Part shown: positions 32,851 through 41,290 of the stretch, piece after piece | How the letters are laid out: each line of letters starts with the position of its first letter | How positions within the stretch are numbered: the stretch's first letter is position 1 | DNA from: Curvibacter microcysteis | GTDB lineage: Bacteria; Pseudomonadota; Gammaproteobacteria; Burkholderiales; Burkholderiaceae_C | Direction of reading: 5' to 3' | Assembly: GCF_028649455.1 (NCBI RefSeq) | Contig: NZ_JAQSIO010000008.1 | Location: 124,001-188,000 of the forward strand | Length of the DNA stretch: 64,000 bases | Position numbers and translations under genes: made by a program | Notes under the pieces: generated by a model | Databases searched by the model: none | What the model saw: only the letters and a program-made list of their open reading frames with translations | Told to the model about the DNA's origin: nothing

Positions 32851-34218
32851 TCAGAAGTTCAGGCCCAGCACCTGCTTGAGGTGGCTCACCATGTAGTCGA
32901 GCTGGGCCGGGCTCAAGCCGGGCCAGACGCCGATCCAGAAGGTGTCGTTCATGACCTGGTCCGCGCGGGGCAGCGCGCCCACCACGCGGAAATGGCGGTC
33001 CTGCATGTAGGGCTGGTGGATCAGGTTGCCGGCGAACAGCAGCCGGGTGCCGATCTTGTGCTGGTCCAGGTACTGCAGCAGGTACTGGCGGTTCAGGCCG
33101 GACTCGGGGCGCAGCGTGATCGGAAAGCCAAACCAGGACGGGTCGCTGCCGGGCGTGGCCTCGGGTAGGATGAGTTGTTCCTGGCAGTCCTGCAGCTGGG
33201 CATGCAGGTAGGCAAAGTTGTCTTTGCGCGCCTGGACAAAGCCCTCCAGCCGGTCCAGCTGGGCCAAGCCGCAGGCGGCCTGCATGTCGGTGATCTTGAG
33301 GTTGTAGCCCAGGTGGCTGTAGGTGTACTTGTGGTCGTAGCCCGCTGGCAGGCTGCCCAGCTGCCAGTCAAAGCGCTTGCCGCAGGTGTTGTCGCAACCG
33401 GGCTTGCACCAGCAGTCGCGGCCCCAGTCGCGGAAGGACTCGGCGATCTGGCGCAGCTCGGGGTCGTTGGTCAGCACCGCGCCGCCTTCGCCCATGGTGA
33501 TGTGGTGCGCGGGGTAAAAGGACAGCGTGGCCAGGTGGCCAAAGGTGCCCACTTTGCGGCCCTTCCAGGTCGAGCCCAGGGCGTCGCAGCAGTCCTCCAC
33601 CAGCCACAGGCCGTGCCGCTTGGCAAAGGCGACGATGGCGTCCAGGTCAAAGGGGTTGCCCAGGGTGTGGGCAATCATGATGGCCTTGGTGCGCGGCGAC
33701 AGGGCGGCTTCCAACTGGCTGACGTCGATGTTGTAGGTGGGCAGCTGCACATCGACAAACACCGGCACGGCGCCGTTTTGCAGGATGGGGTTGACCGTGG
33801 TCGGAAAGCCCGCGGCCACCGTGATCACCTCGTCGCCGGGGCGGATGGCGCGGATGCCCAGGCGTGGCGAAGTCAGGGTGGAAAACGCCACCAGGTTGGC
33901 CGAGGAGCCCGAGTTGACGGTCAGTGCGTGCTTCACGCCCACGAAAGCGGCCAGCTTGGCTTCAAAGGCGTCGTTGAAGCGGCCCGTGGTCAGCCAGGCG
34001 TCCAGCGCGGCGTCGATCATGGCGTTCTTCTCGGGGTCGCCCACCACCTTGCCCGAGGGCGGGATGGTGTCGATGCCGGGCCGCCAGGCCACGGGCTGCG
34101 TGGCGGCGCGCGCCGGGCGGACGATGATTTCCACGTCCTGCCCCGCCAGTTCGGGCGGCAGGCTCAGTTGCACCTGGCCTTGGGCATTGGCGCTCAGGGT
34201 GTGTCGGATCAGGCTCAT
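32851..34218 (-). CDS. rfbH: CDP-4-keto-6-deoxy-D-glucose 3-dehydrase (E1, RfbH/AscC type)
   Basis: This PMP/[2Fe-2S] enzyme removes the 3-hydroxyl of CDP-4-keto-6-deoxyglucose. The active-site Lys of aminotransferases is replaced by His239 ([13 protein letters not shown]), the hallmark of E1. Cys211, Cys269, Cys271 and Cys279 match the C-X57-C-X1-C-X7-C iron-sulphur pattern of the family exactly. At 455 residues it carries a beta-rich N-terminal segment of about 40 residues ([20 protein letters not shown]) unlike the usual helical start. The partner reductase E3 is not in the window. The start overlaps the rfbG stop by 4 nt. Confidence 0.94.
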   Translation of the reverse strand: MSLIRHTLSANAQGQVQLSLPPELAGQDVEIIVRPARAATQPVAWRPGIDTIPPSGKVVGDPEKNAMIDAALDAWLTTGRFNDAFEAKLAAFVGVKHALTVNSGSSANLVAFSTLTSPRLGIRAIRPGDEVITVAAGFPTTVNPILQNGAVPVFVDVQLPTYNIDVSQLEAALSPRTKAIMIAHTLGNPFDLDAIVAFAKRHGLWLVEDCCDALGSTWKGRKVGTFGHLATLSFYPAHHITMGEGGAVLTNDPELRQIAESFRDWGRDCWCKPGCDNTCGKRFDWQLGSLPAGYDHKYTYSHLGYNLKITDMQAACGLAQLDRLEGFVQARKDNFAYLHAQLQDCQEQLILPEATPGSDPSWFGFPITLRPESGLNRQYLLQYLDQHKIGTRLLFAGNLIHQPYMQDRHFRVVGALPRADQVMNDTFWIGVWPGLSPAQLDYMVSHLKQVLGLNF

Positions 34219-35273
34219 GCGGCGCTTTCAAATTCGTTGATCTGGGCCAGACTGTGCTGGCGCATGTCGGCACCGGCCTGCCAGGCGCGGTACCAGGACA
34301 AGGTGTGTTGCAGGGCGGTGGCGGCGCTCCAGCGCGGCTGCCAGCCCAGGCGGCTGTGCGCCTGGCTGCAGTCGAGCTTGAGGGTGTGGGCCTCGTGCGC
34401 TTGGGCCCCGGATTCCACGGCCCAGGCGGCGTCAGGGCCCCAGGCCTGGGCCAACTGCCCCACCACCCAGGCCACGGTGCGGGCGTCGCTGGGCTGGGGG
34501 CCGAAGTTCCAGCCCTCGGCCCAGGGGGGGCCCTCTTCATAGAGCTTTTGCGCCAGCGCCAGGTAGCCGCGCAGCGGCTCCAGCACATGTTGCCAGGGGC
34601 GGATGGCGCCCGGCTGGCGCAGGGTGACGGGGCGGCCTGCGGCGAAGGCGGCCAGCACGTCGGGCACCAGTCGGGTGGGGGTCCAGTCGCCGCCGCCAAT
34701 CACATTGCCGGCGCGCGCACTGCCCAGCGCGATGCCTTGGGCCGCCAAAAACGAGCGCCGGTAGGAGGCGACCACCAGTTCGGTCGCGCCCTTGCTGGCC
34801 GAGTAGGGGTCATGTCCGCCCATCGGGTCGGACTCGCGGTAGCCCCAGGCCCATTCGCGGTTCTCGTAGCACTTGTCGCTGCTGACCACCAGCACGGCGC
34901 GCACGCCCGCTTGCTGGCGCACCGCCTCCAGCACCTGGGCCGTGCCCATGACGTTGGTGGACCAGGTCTCCAGCGGGTCTTCGTAAGAGCGTGGCACCAG
35001 GGGCTGGGCCGCCAGGTGCAACACGAGGTCAGGTTGGGCCTGGGCCAGGGCGGCGCGCAGCGCGGCCGGGTCGCGGATGTCGCCCAGCGTGTGCTGCGCC
35101 AGGCCCTGGGCCACGGCTGCGGCCTCGAACAAATTGGGGGTGGTGCTGGGCGCCAGGGCGTAGCCCGAGACGCGCGCGCCCAGGGTGGACAGCCACAGGC
35201 ACAGCCAGCTGCCTTTGAAGCCAGTGTGGCCGGTGATGAACACCCGCTTGCCGGCCCAGAAGCTGGGGTTCAC
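34215..35273 (-). CDS. rfbG: CDP-glucose 4,6-dehydratase
   Basis: It converts CDP-glucose to CDP-4-keto-6-deoxyglucose. The GTG at 35273 overlaps the rfbF stop (GTGA) and gives 352 residues, the family size; the longer frame upstream lies inside rfbF. NAD site [14 protein letters not shown] begins at residue 15; catalytic region [19 protein letters not shown] and [13 protein letters not shown] follow, and [11 protein letters not shown] is the family signature. The specific motif set separates it from dTDP-glucose dehydratases. Confidence 0.95.
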   Translation of the reverse strand: MNPSFWAGKRVFITGHTGFKGSWLCLWLSTLGARVSGYALAPSTTPNLFEAAAVAQGLAQHTLGDIRDPAALRAALAQAQPDLVLHLAAQPLVPRSYEDPLETWSTNVMGTAQVLEAVRQQAGVRAVLVVSSDKCYENREWAWGYRESDPMGGHDPYSASKGATELVVASYRRSFLAAQGIALGSARAGNVIGGGDWTPTRLVPDVLAAFAAGRPVTLRQPGAIRPWQHVLEPLRGYLALAQKLYEEGPPWAEGWNFGPQPSDARTVAWVVGQLAQAWGPDAAWAVESGAQAHEAHTLKLDCSQAHSRLGWQPRWSAATALQHTLSWYRAWQAGADMRQHSLAQINEFESAA

Positions 35274-36040
35274 CAGGTCTTCCACGGGGCCGCTCCGCTG
35301 GTCCAGAGTTCTTCGAGGTAGGTTTTGTCGCGCAGCGTGTCCATGGGGCGCCAAAAACCGGTGTGCTGGTAGGCGGCCAGTTGCTGCTGGCGCACCAGGG
35401 CGTGCACGGGGCGGTCTTCCCAGATGGTGGCGTCGTCCTCGATCAGGTCCAGCACCTGGGGCGAGAGCACAAAAAAGCCGCCGTTGATGAGGTTGCCGTC
35501 GCCCAGGGGCTTTTCGGTGAAGGCCTGCACCTGGTCGCCCTGGATGTCCAGCGTGCCAAAGCGGCCCGGCGGGGCCACGGCGGCCACGGTGGCGAGCTTG
35601 CCATGCGCCTGGTGGAAGGCGATTTCGGCACTGATGTCGATGTCCGACACCCCGTCGCCGTAGGTCATGCAGAAAAACGGGTCGTCTTGCACATAGCGCT
35701 TGATGCGGCGCAGGCGGCCGCCGGTTTGGGTCTGGTCGCCGGTGTCGACCAGGGTCACGCGCCAGGGTTCCGCATGGTGCTCGTGGATTTCCATGCGGTT
35801 GTGCGTCATGTCAAAGGTGACGTCCGAGGTGTGCAAGAAGTAATTCGCAAAATACTCCTTGATGACGTAGCCCATATAACCGCAGCAAATCACAAAATCG
35901 TTGATTCCATGGCTGGAATAGATTTTCATGATGTGCCAGAGAATCGGTTTGCCACCGACGCTGATCATCGGTTTGGGACGCGTCAGGGTTTCTTCACTGA
36001 TTCGGGTCCCCAAACCGCCGGCCAAAATGACTGCTTTCAT
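35270..36040 (-). CDS. rfbF: Glucose-1-phosphate cytidylyltransferase
   Basis: It makes CDP-glucose from CTP and glucose-1-phosphate, the entry step of the CDP-deoxysugar pathway. The ATG at 36040 gives MKAVILAGGLGTRISEETLT, the nucleotidyltransferase signature, and 256 residues, exactly usual. RPKPMISVGGKPILWHIMK, FMTYGDGVSDIDI-like FFCMTYGDGVSDIDIS and NGGFFVLSPQVLDLI are conserved. A hairpin in the leader touches its ribosome site. First of the coupled rfbF-rfbG-rfbH set. Confidence 0.96.
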   Translation of the reverse strand: MKAVILAGGLGTRISEETLTRPKPMISVGGKPILWHIMKIYSSHGINDFVICCGYMGYVIKEYFANYFLHTSDVTFDMTHNRMEIHEHHAEPWRVTLVDTGDQTQTGGRLRRIKRYVQDDPFFCMTYGDGVSDIDISAEIAFHQAHGKLATVAAVAPPGRFGTLDIQGDQVQAFTEKPLGDGNLINGGFFVLSPQVLDLIEDDATIWEDRPVHALVRQQQLAAYQHTGFWRPMDTLRDKTYLEELWTSGAAPWKTW

Positions 36041-36051
36041 CTCAGGTGCTC

Positions 36052-36077
36052 CAGGCTGATGGGACGACATCAGCCTG
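36052..36077 (-). promoter_or_regulatory. Leader hairpin touching the rfbF ribosome site
   Basis: CAGGCTGAT (36052-36060) and ATCAGCCTG (36069-36077) form a perfect 9-bp hairpin with an 8-nt loop. On the minus strand the 3' arm ends at the first base of the GGAG site for rfbF, 12 nt before the ATG. It could modulate translation of the CDP-sugar genes. No T-run follows, so it is not a typical terminator. Confidence 0.4.
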
Positions 36078-36120
36078 TCAAAGCGGACTGATGGCGCCAA
36101 TTCTAGGGGCAGCCATCTGG

Positions 36121-36145
36121 TTCAGCCCCGAGTGAAGGGGCTGAA
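36121..36145 (-). terminator. Hairpin downstream of the 1213-residue glycosyltransferase gene
   Basis: TTCAGCCCC (36121-36129) and GGGGCTGAA (36137-36145) form a 9-bp GC-rich hairpin with a 7-nt loop, starting 16 nt after the stop on the minus strand. There is no T-run, so it may be a weak terminator or an mRNA-stabilising stem between this gene and rfbF. Confidence 0.4.
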
Positions 36146-36161
36146 TCACCGCGCAAATAGC

Positions 36162-39100
36162 TCAATCAAAAATAGCGGCTTGCCAGCGATGGGTGTTCTT
36201 CGACAGGAAGAAATGGTCGCTGACCCATTGGTTGAGCTGTTGGCCCATTTGCAGGCGCAGGGCCGGTTGATCGATCAATTGGCGAATCGCGTCGATCCAG
36301 ACCGATTTTTCATTGGCCACGCGCAGCACCGGCGGGTTTTCTGTGCGGAAGGGATAAACGTCCGAGCACACGACTGGCCAGCCCATGGCGCCGTACTCGA
36401 GCAGGCGCAAATTGCTTTTGCAGCGGTTGAAGTGGTTGTCTTCCAGGGGCGCGATGGCGATGTCCAGGTCCAGCGAGGCGAGTTTGCCCGGGTAGTCCAC
36501 ATAGGACACGAAGGGGTGGAATTCCTTGATGTAGCTGCGCAGGCCGTCCGGGCACATGCCCATGAAGATCCAGTCCACCTCGTCCTTGAAGGCGGCCACC
36601 ACGTCGCGGATCATCTCCAGGTCGCCCAAGTGCTGGGCGGCGCCGGCCCAGCCCACACGCAGGCGTGGGCGTGCAGGCGGCACGCGGAAGAACTGGCCCC
36701 AGACGCGATCGTCCAGGCAGTTGGGCACCACGCGCACATCGCGGCAGTAGTCGCCGTACACCTCCACCAGCGGCTGGGTGGAGACGATCACTCGGTCACA
36801 CAGGCCCATGGCTTCGCGCATGCGCACATAGCCTTCACGCTGGTGGATGACGTGCAGGTGGTGCTTTTCCGGCAGGTCGTGGAACAGGTCGTCCACCATC
36901 TGGATGGTGAACAGGTCGGGGTTGGTCTTGCGGTAGTCGCGCAGCAGGTGCAGGTGGGCGTCGCCAATCGAGTGCTGCACGATCATGCGGTCAGGGTTGG
37001 CGCGCGTCACCTCCAGCGGGTTGGGCGTGCGGTAGGCCCCGTTGCTGACCGGGAACACGATGCAGCTTTGCGCCAGGCCGGCGTGCTGCAACGCGTTCAG
37101 GGGTTCGACCACGCGGTACTGGCCCGAGCCACTGGAGATGGGGAAGGCCATCACCGTGGGGCGGTCCTTGCGGACGTTGGACCAGTCGATCACCAGGTCG
37201 GCTTCGACGTCATAAGGCGTTTGCAGCGACAGATGCCGGTTGTAGCGGCCGTCGCGCGCAATGGTCTTGACCCAGCGGGCCAGGAAGACTTGCTTTTCGC
37301 GCAGCGCCGCGGTCTTGATCTCGAAGGTGCGGCCCGGCTCGCGGCCCAGCGCTTCGATGGTCTTGCCGCCATGGTGCAGCACGCTGCTGATCGGCGTCCA
37401 GATGTGGCGCCGGCCGGCCTGGCTGGCGCGCAGGCAGAAGTCGTGCACGGTGGTGAAGGTGTGGCAGGCCTCGGTGTCAAAGCCGCCCAGTTGCTGCCAC
37501 AGCGCGCGCTGCACGAGGAAGAAGTGGCCCGCCACCGTGGGCGCGTCTTGCGAGGTCTGCAGGCGCGAGAACACACCTTGCTCATCGAGCAGGCTGCGCT
37601 CGCCGGTGTAGCTGCGCGCCCAGTCCCCGGAGCCGAGCACCATGGGGCCGGTCTGCAACTGCGGCTTGTCGCCCACTTGCAGCACCAGGCGCGGGGCCAC
37701 GCAGCCCACATCGGCCTGGTCCAGGTAGGCGCTGAGGGTGCGCAGCCAGTGACGTTGGATGACTTCGGTGTCGTCGTCGGCGAACAGCAGCACATCGCCT
37801 TGCGCCAGCGCGGCGCCCGTGTTCAGCGCCAGCGCGTGGTTGTAGTCCCCGGGGGGCGTGGTGGCAAAGCGCAGGGGCACGGGCAGGGTCACCGAGCCGG
37901 CGGCGCGTTGCACCGCCTCGGCCTGTTCCGCCTGGCTGACCACAATGACTTCCAGCAGTTCGGGCTCGGCATAGCTTTGCAGCGAGCCCAGCAGGCAGCG
38001 CAGGTAGCCCAGCTGGTAACCGCTGGGCACGATCAGGGACACGCGGCGGGGTGTCTCGCTGCGGTATTCGATCTGGCGGCAGCCGGCGATTTTTTGAGCC
38101 TGCACCAGGGCGGGCTGCTGATGGCGCTCCAAAAAGGCCTGCAGCAAGCGCAGTTCAGCGGCTTCACGCGCGCTGTCGATGTGACCGCTGCTGGTCAGCA
38201 GCACGGTGTCAATGTGCTGGAAGGCGGCGGGGCCGGCGCTTTGGCTCAGTTCCAGCGCCAGGCCGTAGACCTGATCGAAGTCCAGGCGCTGCTCGGCGTC
38301 CAGGCGCAACCAGTGGCTGCTGCGCACCGCCACCGCGCTGCCCAGGTAGTTGGTGCTGCGCAGCCACTCGGTGTTGAGGTCGGGCTTGAAATGGGGGGTG
38401 GGCAGGCCCGAGGCACTTTGGATGGCCTCGTCCGCGTAGACCAGGGCCACGTCGGGGCGGCGCGCGGCCAGGGCGAATTCGATCAGCGCCTGGGGCTCCA
38501 GCGTGGTGCCGGACTCCAGCAGCACCAGCCACGGCGGCAAGGGGCCTGAGAAAGGCTGGCTGGCACCGGGCAACTCGTGCCAGCGGCATTGTGGGCCGAG
38601 TTCTTCGACCGGAATCGGGCTGGCAAAGGGGGCCAGGATGTGCAGTTGCTGAGCCTGGTAGAAGTTTTGCTCCAGGCTGTCCAGGGTTTGGGCCAGGCCG
38701 TCCAGGTCGTCGGGGCGCACATAGACGTAGACCGCCAGCGGTGGCAACTGGCTTTTGGCCACGTGCTCGGCGTAGATTTCACCGTCGATCTCACGCAGCG
38801 TGCTGCGCTTGCGCCACTTGGCAAACTGGTGCTGGAGTCGGGTGTATTTGGCCTGGTCGGCGTGGCGGGGCAGGTCTTTGGCCTCGATCACCAGCTCACC
38901 CAGCAAGGTCACCGATTCGGTGGACCACGCGGATTCGAAAGGCATGGCGTTCATGGCGTGCTGGGTCTGGGCGATGAAGTCCTGCAGTTGGGTGGCGCTG
39001 TCGCGGAAGTTGGCTTGGTAGCGCTGTTGGAAGCTCGGTACTTCGGCCAGGGCCTTGGCCAGGGCCGCGGGCTCATCGCCCCAGGCCGTGCCCAGGCGGT

Positions 39101-39803
39101 GCCAGTCTGAACTGGGCGGCAGGGTCAGGCAGCGGTCGTTCTGGATGTAGACCACCGGGCAGCCGCACAGCAGGGCCTCGGTGGTGATGGCCGAGATTTC
39201 GTAGCTGTACAGGCAGCGCGCGCTGCGCAGCAAGGTGGCACGGTCTTGGGCTTGCGCCAGTTGGGCGTCGCCCAGGTTGGGCAGGGCTTGGTGCTCCGCG
39301 GGCAGCTTGCCACCGGCTTTGAGGTAGCGGTCGGCCAGCACCACGGCCTGCATGCGCTGCAGGCCTGGGGTTTCGAAGAACACGCGGGTGTCTGTCCAGG
39401 GCAGGGCCAGGGGCAGGCTGAGGCGGGGCTTGTCTTCGCCCGTGGCCAGCTCGATGCGGCCTTGGCGCAGCGGCTGCAAGGGGTCGTGGTGGGTTTCCGG
39501 CGAGTAGCTCAGGGTCCAGTGCGACTGCTGGCGCAGAACCGGGTCCACGGCCAGGTGAATCCACAGCGGTTTCTTGCCCGCCTTGTAGTGCGCGGCGCGT
39601 TGTTCCAGGGTCAGCGTGGGGGTCCACCAGTGTCCGTTGAGCTTTTTGGCACCGAACAGGTAGGCCTCGCAGCCGAGGTGGTTCAGCTGGCTGCACAACA
39701 GGTGCATTTGCAGCGTGAACGAAATTTGGGGGTCGAAATCAGCGCTGGCGATGTAGTAGGGCTGCTTTTCGCTGGGGTTCAGGATGGAGCCGTGCGCGTG
39801 CAT
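36162..39803 (-). CDS. Very large multi-domain glycosyltransferase (1213 residues)
   Basis: The ATG at 39803 (MHAHGSILNP) gives 1213 residues; an upstream in-frame ATG at 39866 is possible and neither has a good ribosome site. Domains in order: a GT-B-like shell to about 300 (ITTEALLCGCPVVYIQNDRC), a GT2-like unit about 360-570 (HFKPDLNTEWLRSTNYLG), a full GT2 unit about 600-860 (VSLIVPSGYQLGYLRCLLGS, LFADDDTEVIQRHW, GHFFLVQRALWQQLGGFD), and a C-terminal GT-B unit (RLRVGWAGAAQHLGDLEMI, KSNLRLLEYGAMGWPVVCSD). It follows flagellin A on the same strand and is a prime candidate for a flagellin glycosyltransferase. Confidence 0.82.
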   Translation of the reverse strand: MHAHGSILNPSEKQPYYIASADFDPQISFTLQMHLLCSQLNHLGCEAYLFGAKKLNGHWWTPTLTLEQRAAHYKAGKKPLWIHLAVDPVLRQQSHWTLSYSPETHHDPLQPLRQGRIELATGEDKPRLSLPLALPWTDTRVFFETPGLQRMQAVVLADRYLKAGGKLPAEHQALPNLGDAQLAQAQDRATLLRSARCLYSYEISAITTEALLCGCPVVYIQNDRCLTLPPSSDWHRLGTAWGDEPAALAKALAEVPSFQQRYQANFRDSATQLQDFIAQTQHAMNAMPFESAWSTESVTLLGELVIEAKDLPRHADQAKYTRLQHQFAKWRKRSTLREIDGEIYAEHVAKSQLPPLAVYVYVRPDDLDGLAQTLDSLEQNFYQAQQLHILAPFASPIPVEELGPQCRWHELPGASQPFSGPLPPWLVLLESGTTLEPQALIEFALAARRPDVALVYADEAIQSASGLPTPHFKPDLNTEWLRSTNYLGSAVAVRSSHWLRLDAEQRLDFDQVYGLALELSQSAGPAAFQHIDTVLLTSSGHIDSAREAAELRLLQAFLERHQQPALVQAQKIAGCRQIEYRSETPRRVSLIVPSGYQLGYLRCLLGSLQSYAEPELLEVIVVSQAEQAEAVQRAAGSVTLPVPLRFATTPPGDYNHALALNTGAALAQGDVLLFADDDTEVIQRHWLRTLSAYLDQADVGCVAPRLVLQVGDKPQLQTGPMVLGSGDWARSYTGERSLLDEQGVFSRLQTSQDAPTVAGHFFLVQRALWQQLGGFDTEACHTFTTVHDFCLRASQAGRRHIWTPISSVLHHGGKTIEALGREPGRTFEIKTAALREKQVFLARWVKTIARDGRYNRHLSLQTPYDVEADLVIDWSNVRKDRPTVMAFPISSGSGQYRVVEPLNALQHAGLAQSCIVFPVSNGAYRTPNPLEVTRANPDRMIVQHSIGDAHLHLLRDYRKTNPDLFTIQMVDDLFHDLPEKHHLHVIHQREGYVRMREAMGLCDRVIVSTQPLVEVYGDYCRDVRVVPNCLDDRVWGQFFRVPPARPRLRVGWAGAAQHLGDLEMIRDVVAAFKDEVDWIFMGMCPDGLRSYIKEFHPFVSYVDYPGKLASLDLDIAIAPLEDNHFNRCKSNLRLLEYGAMGWPVVCSDVYPFRTENPPVLRVANEKSVWIDAIRQLIDQPALRLQMGQQLNQWVSDHFFLSKNTHRWQAAIFD

Positions 39804-40003
39804 GATCAATGTGTGCTTTCTGCCTGTGACAACCTGCAGCCCAAGGTGCTGGGGCTGATGAAACAAGTTGCTGACACCCGAGAGGCGAGCGTGCCGATGG
39901 TCAAGAGCCCCGATCGAACCGCTTCCGACGCCAAGTTTAAGCGCGTCTGCCGGCGGTTTTGACCGCTCATTGATCGCGGGGGCGCGGTGCTTCCCCTGCT
40001 GAA

Positions 40004-40023
40004 TTTCACCCGGTGGGGTGAAA
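40004..40023 (-). terminator. Hairpin downstream of flagellin A
   Basis: TTTCACCC (40004-40011) and GGGTGAAA (40016-40023) form a perfect 8-bp stem with a 4-nt loop, 7 nt after the flagellin A stop on the minus strand. The run-out sequence is only ATTC, so termination may be partial, allowing some read-through to the glycosyltransferase gene. Confidence 0.45.
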
Positions 40024-40030
40024 AAGGGCC

Positions 40031-40885
40031 TCAGCCCTTCAGCAGCGAAAGCACTTGTTGCGGCAGCTGGTTGGCTTGCGCAATCATGGCGGTACCGGCC
40101 TGTTGCAGGATCTGCGAGCGGCTCAGGTTGGCGGTTTCCGTCGCGAAGTCGGCGTCCATGATCCGGCCCTTGGCAGCGGTTTGGTTTTCCACCGCGGTCT
40201 GCAGGAAGTTGATCGTGTTTTGGAAGCGGCTTTGCGCGGCACCGAGTTGAGCGCGGCTGTCGCTGATGGTTTGCAGCGCCTTGTCGATGGCGTCGATGTT
40301 GGCTGCGTTGGCGCTGTTGGTGCCAGCAGCGGTGCTCAGGGAGCTGGCTGCACCGGCACCATAGGTGGCGGACACATTGCCGGCTTGGTCCATGTTCAGC
40401 GTGCCCGAAGCCACGGTGATGGTCTGGCCCGAGTTGGCGCCGACTTGGAAGTCGTAACTGCCGGTGGTGGTCAGGATCGAGGTGCCGTTGAACTGCACGG
40501 CGCTGATGGTGCGGCCGATTTCAGCGGCGAGCTGGGTGTATTCCTGGTTCAGCGAGGCCACGTCCGACGAGGTGTTGGTCGAGTTGGTCGCTTGCACCGC
40601 CAGTTCACGCATGCGTTGCAGCATGTCCGACACGGTCTGCATGCCGCTTTCAGCCGTTTGCAGCATCGAGATGCCGTCGTTGGCGTTGCGGATGGCCACG
40701 GTCATGCCGCGAGCTTGTGAGTCCATCCGGGTGGCGATGGCCAGACCCGCCGCGTCGTCCTTGGCGCTGTTCACGCGCAGGCCGGAAGACAGGCGTTGGA
40801 TGGAGGTGGACAGGCTCATCTGAGTCGCCTGCGCATTGCGCTGGGCGTTCAGAGAGTTGATGTTGGTGTTGATGGTCATTGCCAT
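40031..40885 (-). CDS. fliC: Flagellin A
   Basis: A 284-residue filament subunit with conserved D0/D1 termini (MAMTINTNINSLNAQRNAQA; C-terminal QANQLPQQVLSLLKG) and almost no D2/D3 domain, as in many Comamonadaceae. It is highly similar to flagellin B at 42865, differing mainly in the centre (TTTGSYDFQVG; TYGAGAASSLSTAAG). Ser/Thr-rich centre residues are candidate glycosylation sites. A GGAG site precedes the start. It is the gene immediately upstream of the glycan operon. Confidence 0.96.
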   Translation of the reverse strand: MAMTINTNINSLNAQRNAQATQMSLSTSIQRLSSGLRVNSAKDDAAGLAIATRMDSQARGMTVAIRNANDGISMLQTAESGMQTVSDMLQRMRELAVQATNSTNTSSDVASLNQEYTQLAAEIGRTISAVQFNGTSILTTTGSYDFQVGANSGQTITVASGTLNMDQAGNVSATYGAGAASSLSTAAGTNSANAANIDAIDKALQTISDSRAQLGAAQSRFQNTINFLQTAVENQTAAKGRIMDADFATETANLSRSQILQQAGTAMIAQANQLPQQVLSLLKG

Positions 40886-41290
40886 GGGACGACTCCTTCA
40901 ATGAATGCAAGATGAACGATCCACACGGTGCGATGTCGGGGTAAAACAGAGTGACCTATCCCAGCCGAGTGTTAGGAAAATTATTCGGCGAAGGGCAAAA
41001 ATCGAAGGCTGGATAAGCGGGGTTCAGGCCCCTTACTTCGACTTTTTGGCGGCTGTTGTGCGCCAAATTGGGGCGTTTTGGCGCCCGCGCAGGCCTTTGG
41101 AGGCCTTCAGAAGCCAGGCGCCACGCCTGGGCTTCAGGTGGGCCTGCCGCGCTGGGCTGGGCAGGCTGCCCGCAAGGCGGACGGTTCTGGCGGCGATCTG
41201 TGGGCCCAGGGGCCCTTGGGTGGGCGGCCGTTCAGGCCGCTGCCCGGGCGCTGCAGCCTGCCGCCAGGCAGACGCTGCGCCCTTGGCAAA
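40886..41290. other. 405-bp structured noncoding region between fliD and flagellin A
   Basis: No protein-like frame is convincing here. The half next to flagellin A should hold its promoter; only a weak GCCGAATAA (40981-40989, minus) is seen. The rest contains consecutive short inverted repeats: 41046-41066, 41071-41086, 41091-41106, 41110-41135 and 41224-41240. They may be the fliD terminator region or a structured RNA. Confidence 0.55.

Noticed and set aside
40981-40989. GCCGAATAA as a sigma-28 -10 element for flagellin A
   Set aside because: It has an extra base relative to GCCGATAA and no TAAA block at the right distance; mentioned only as weak.
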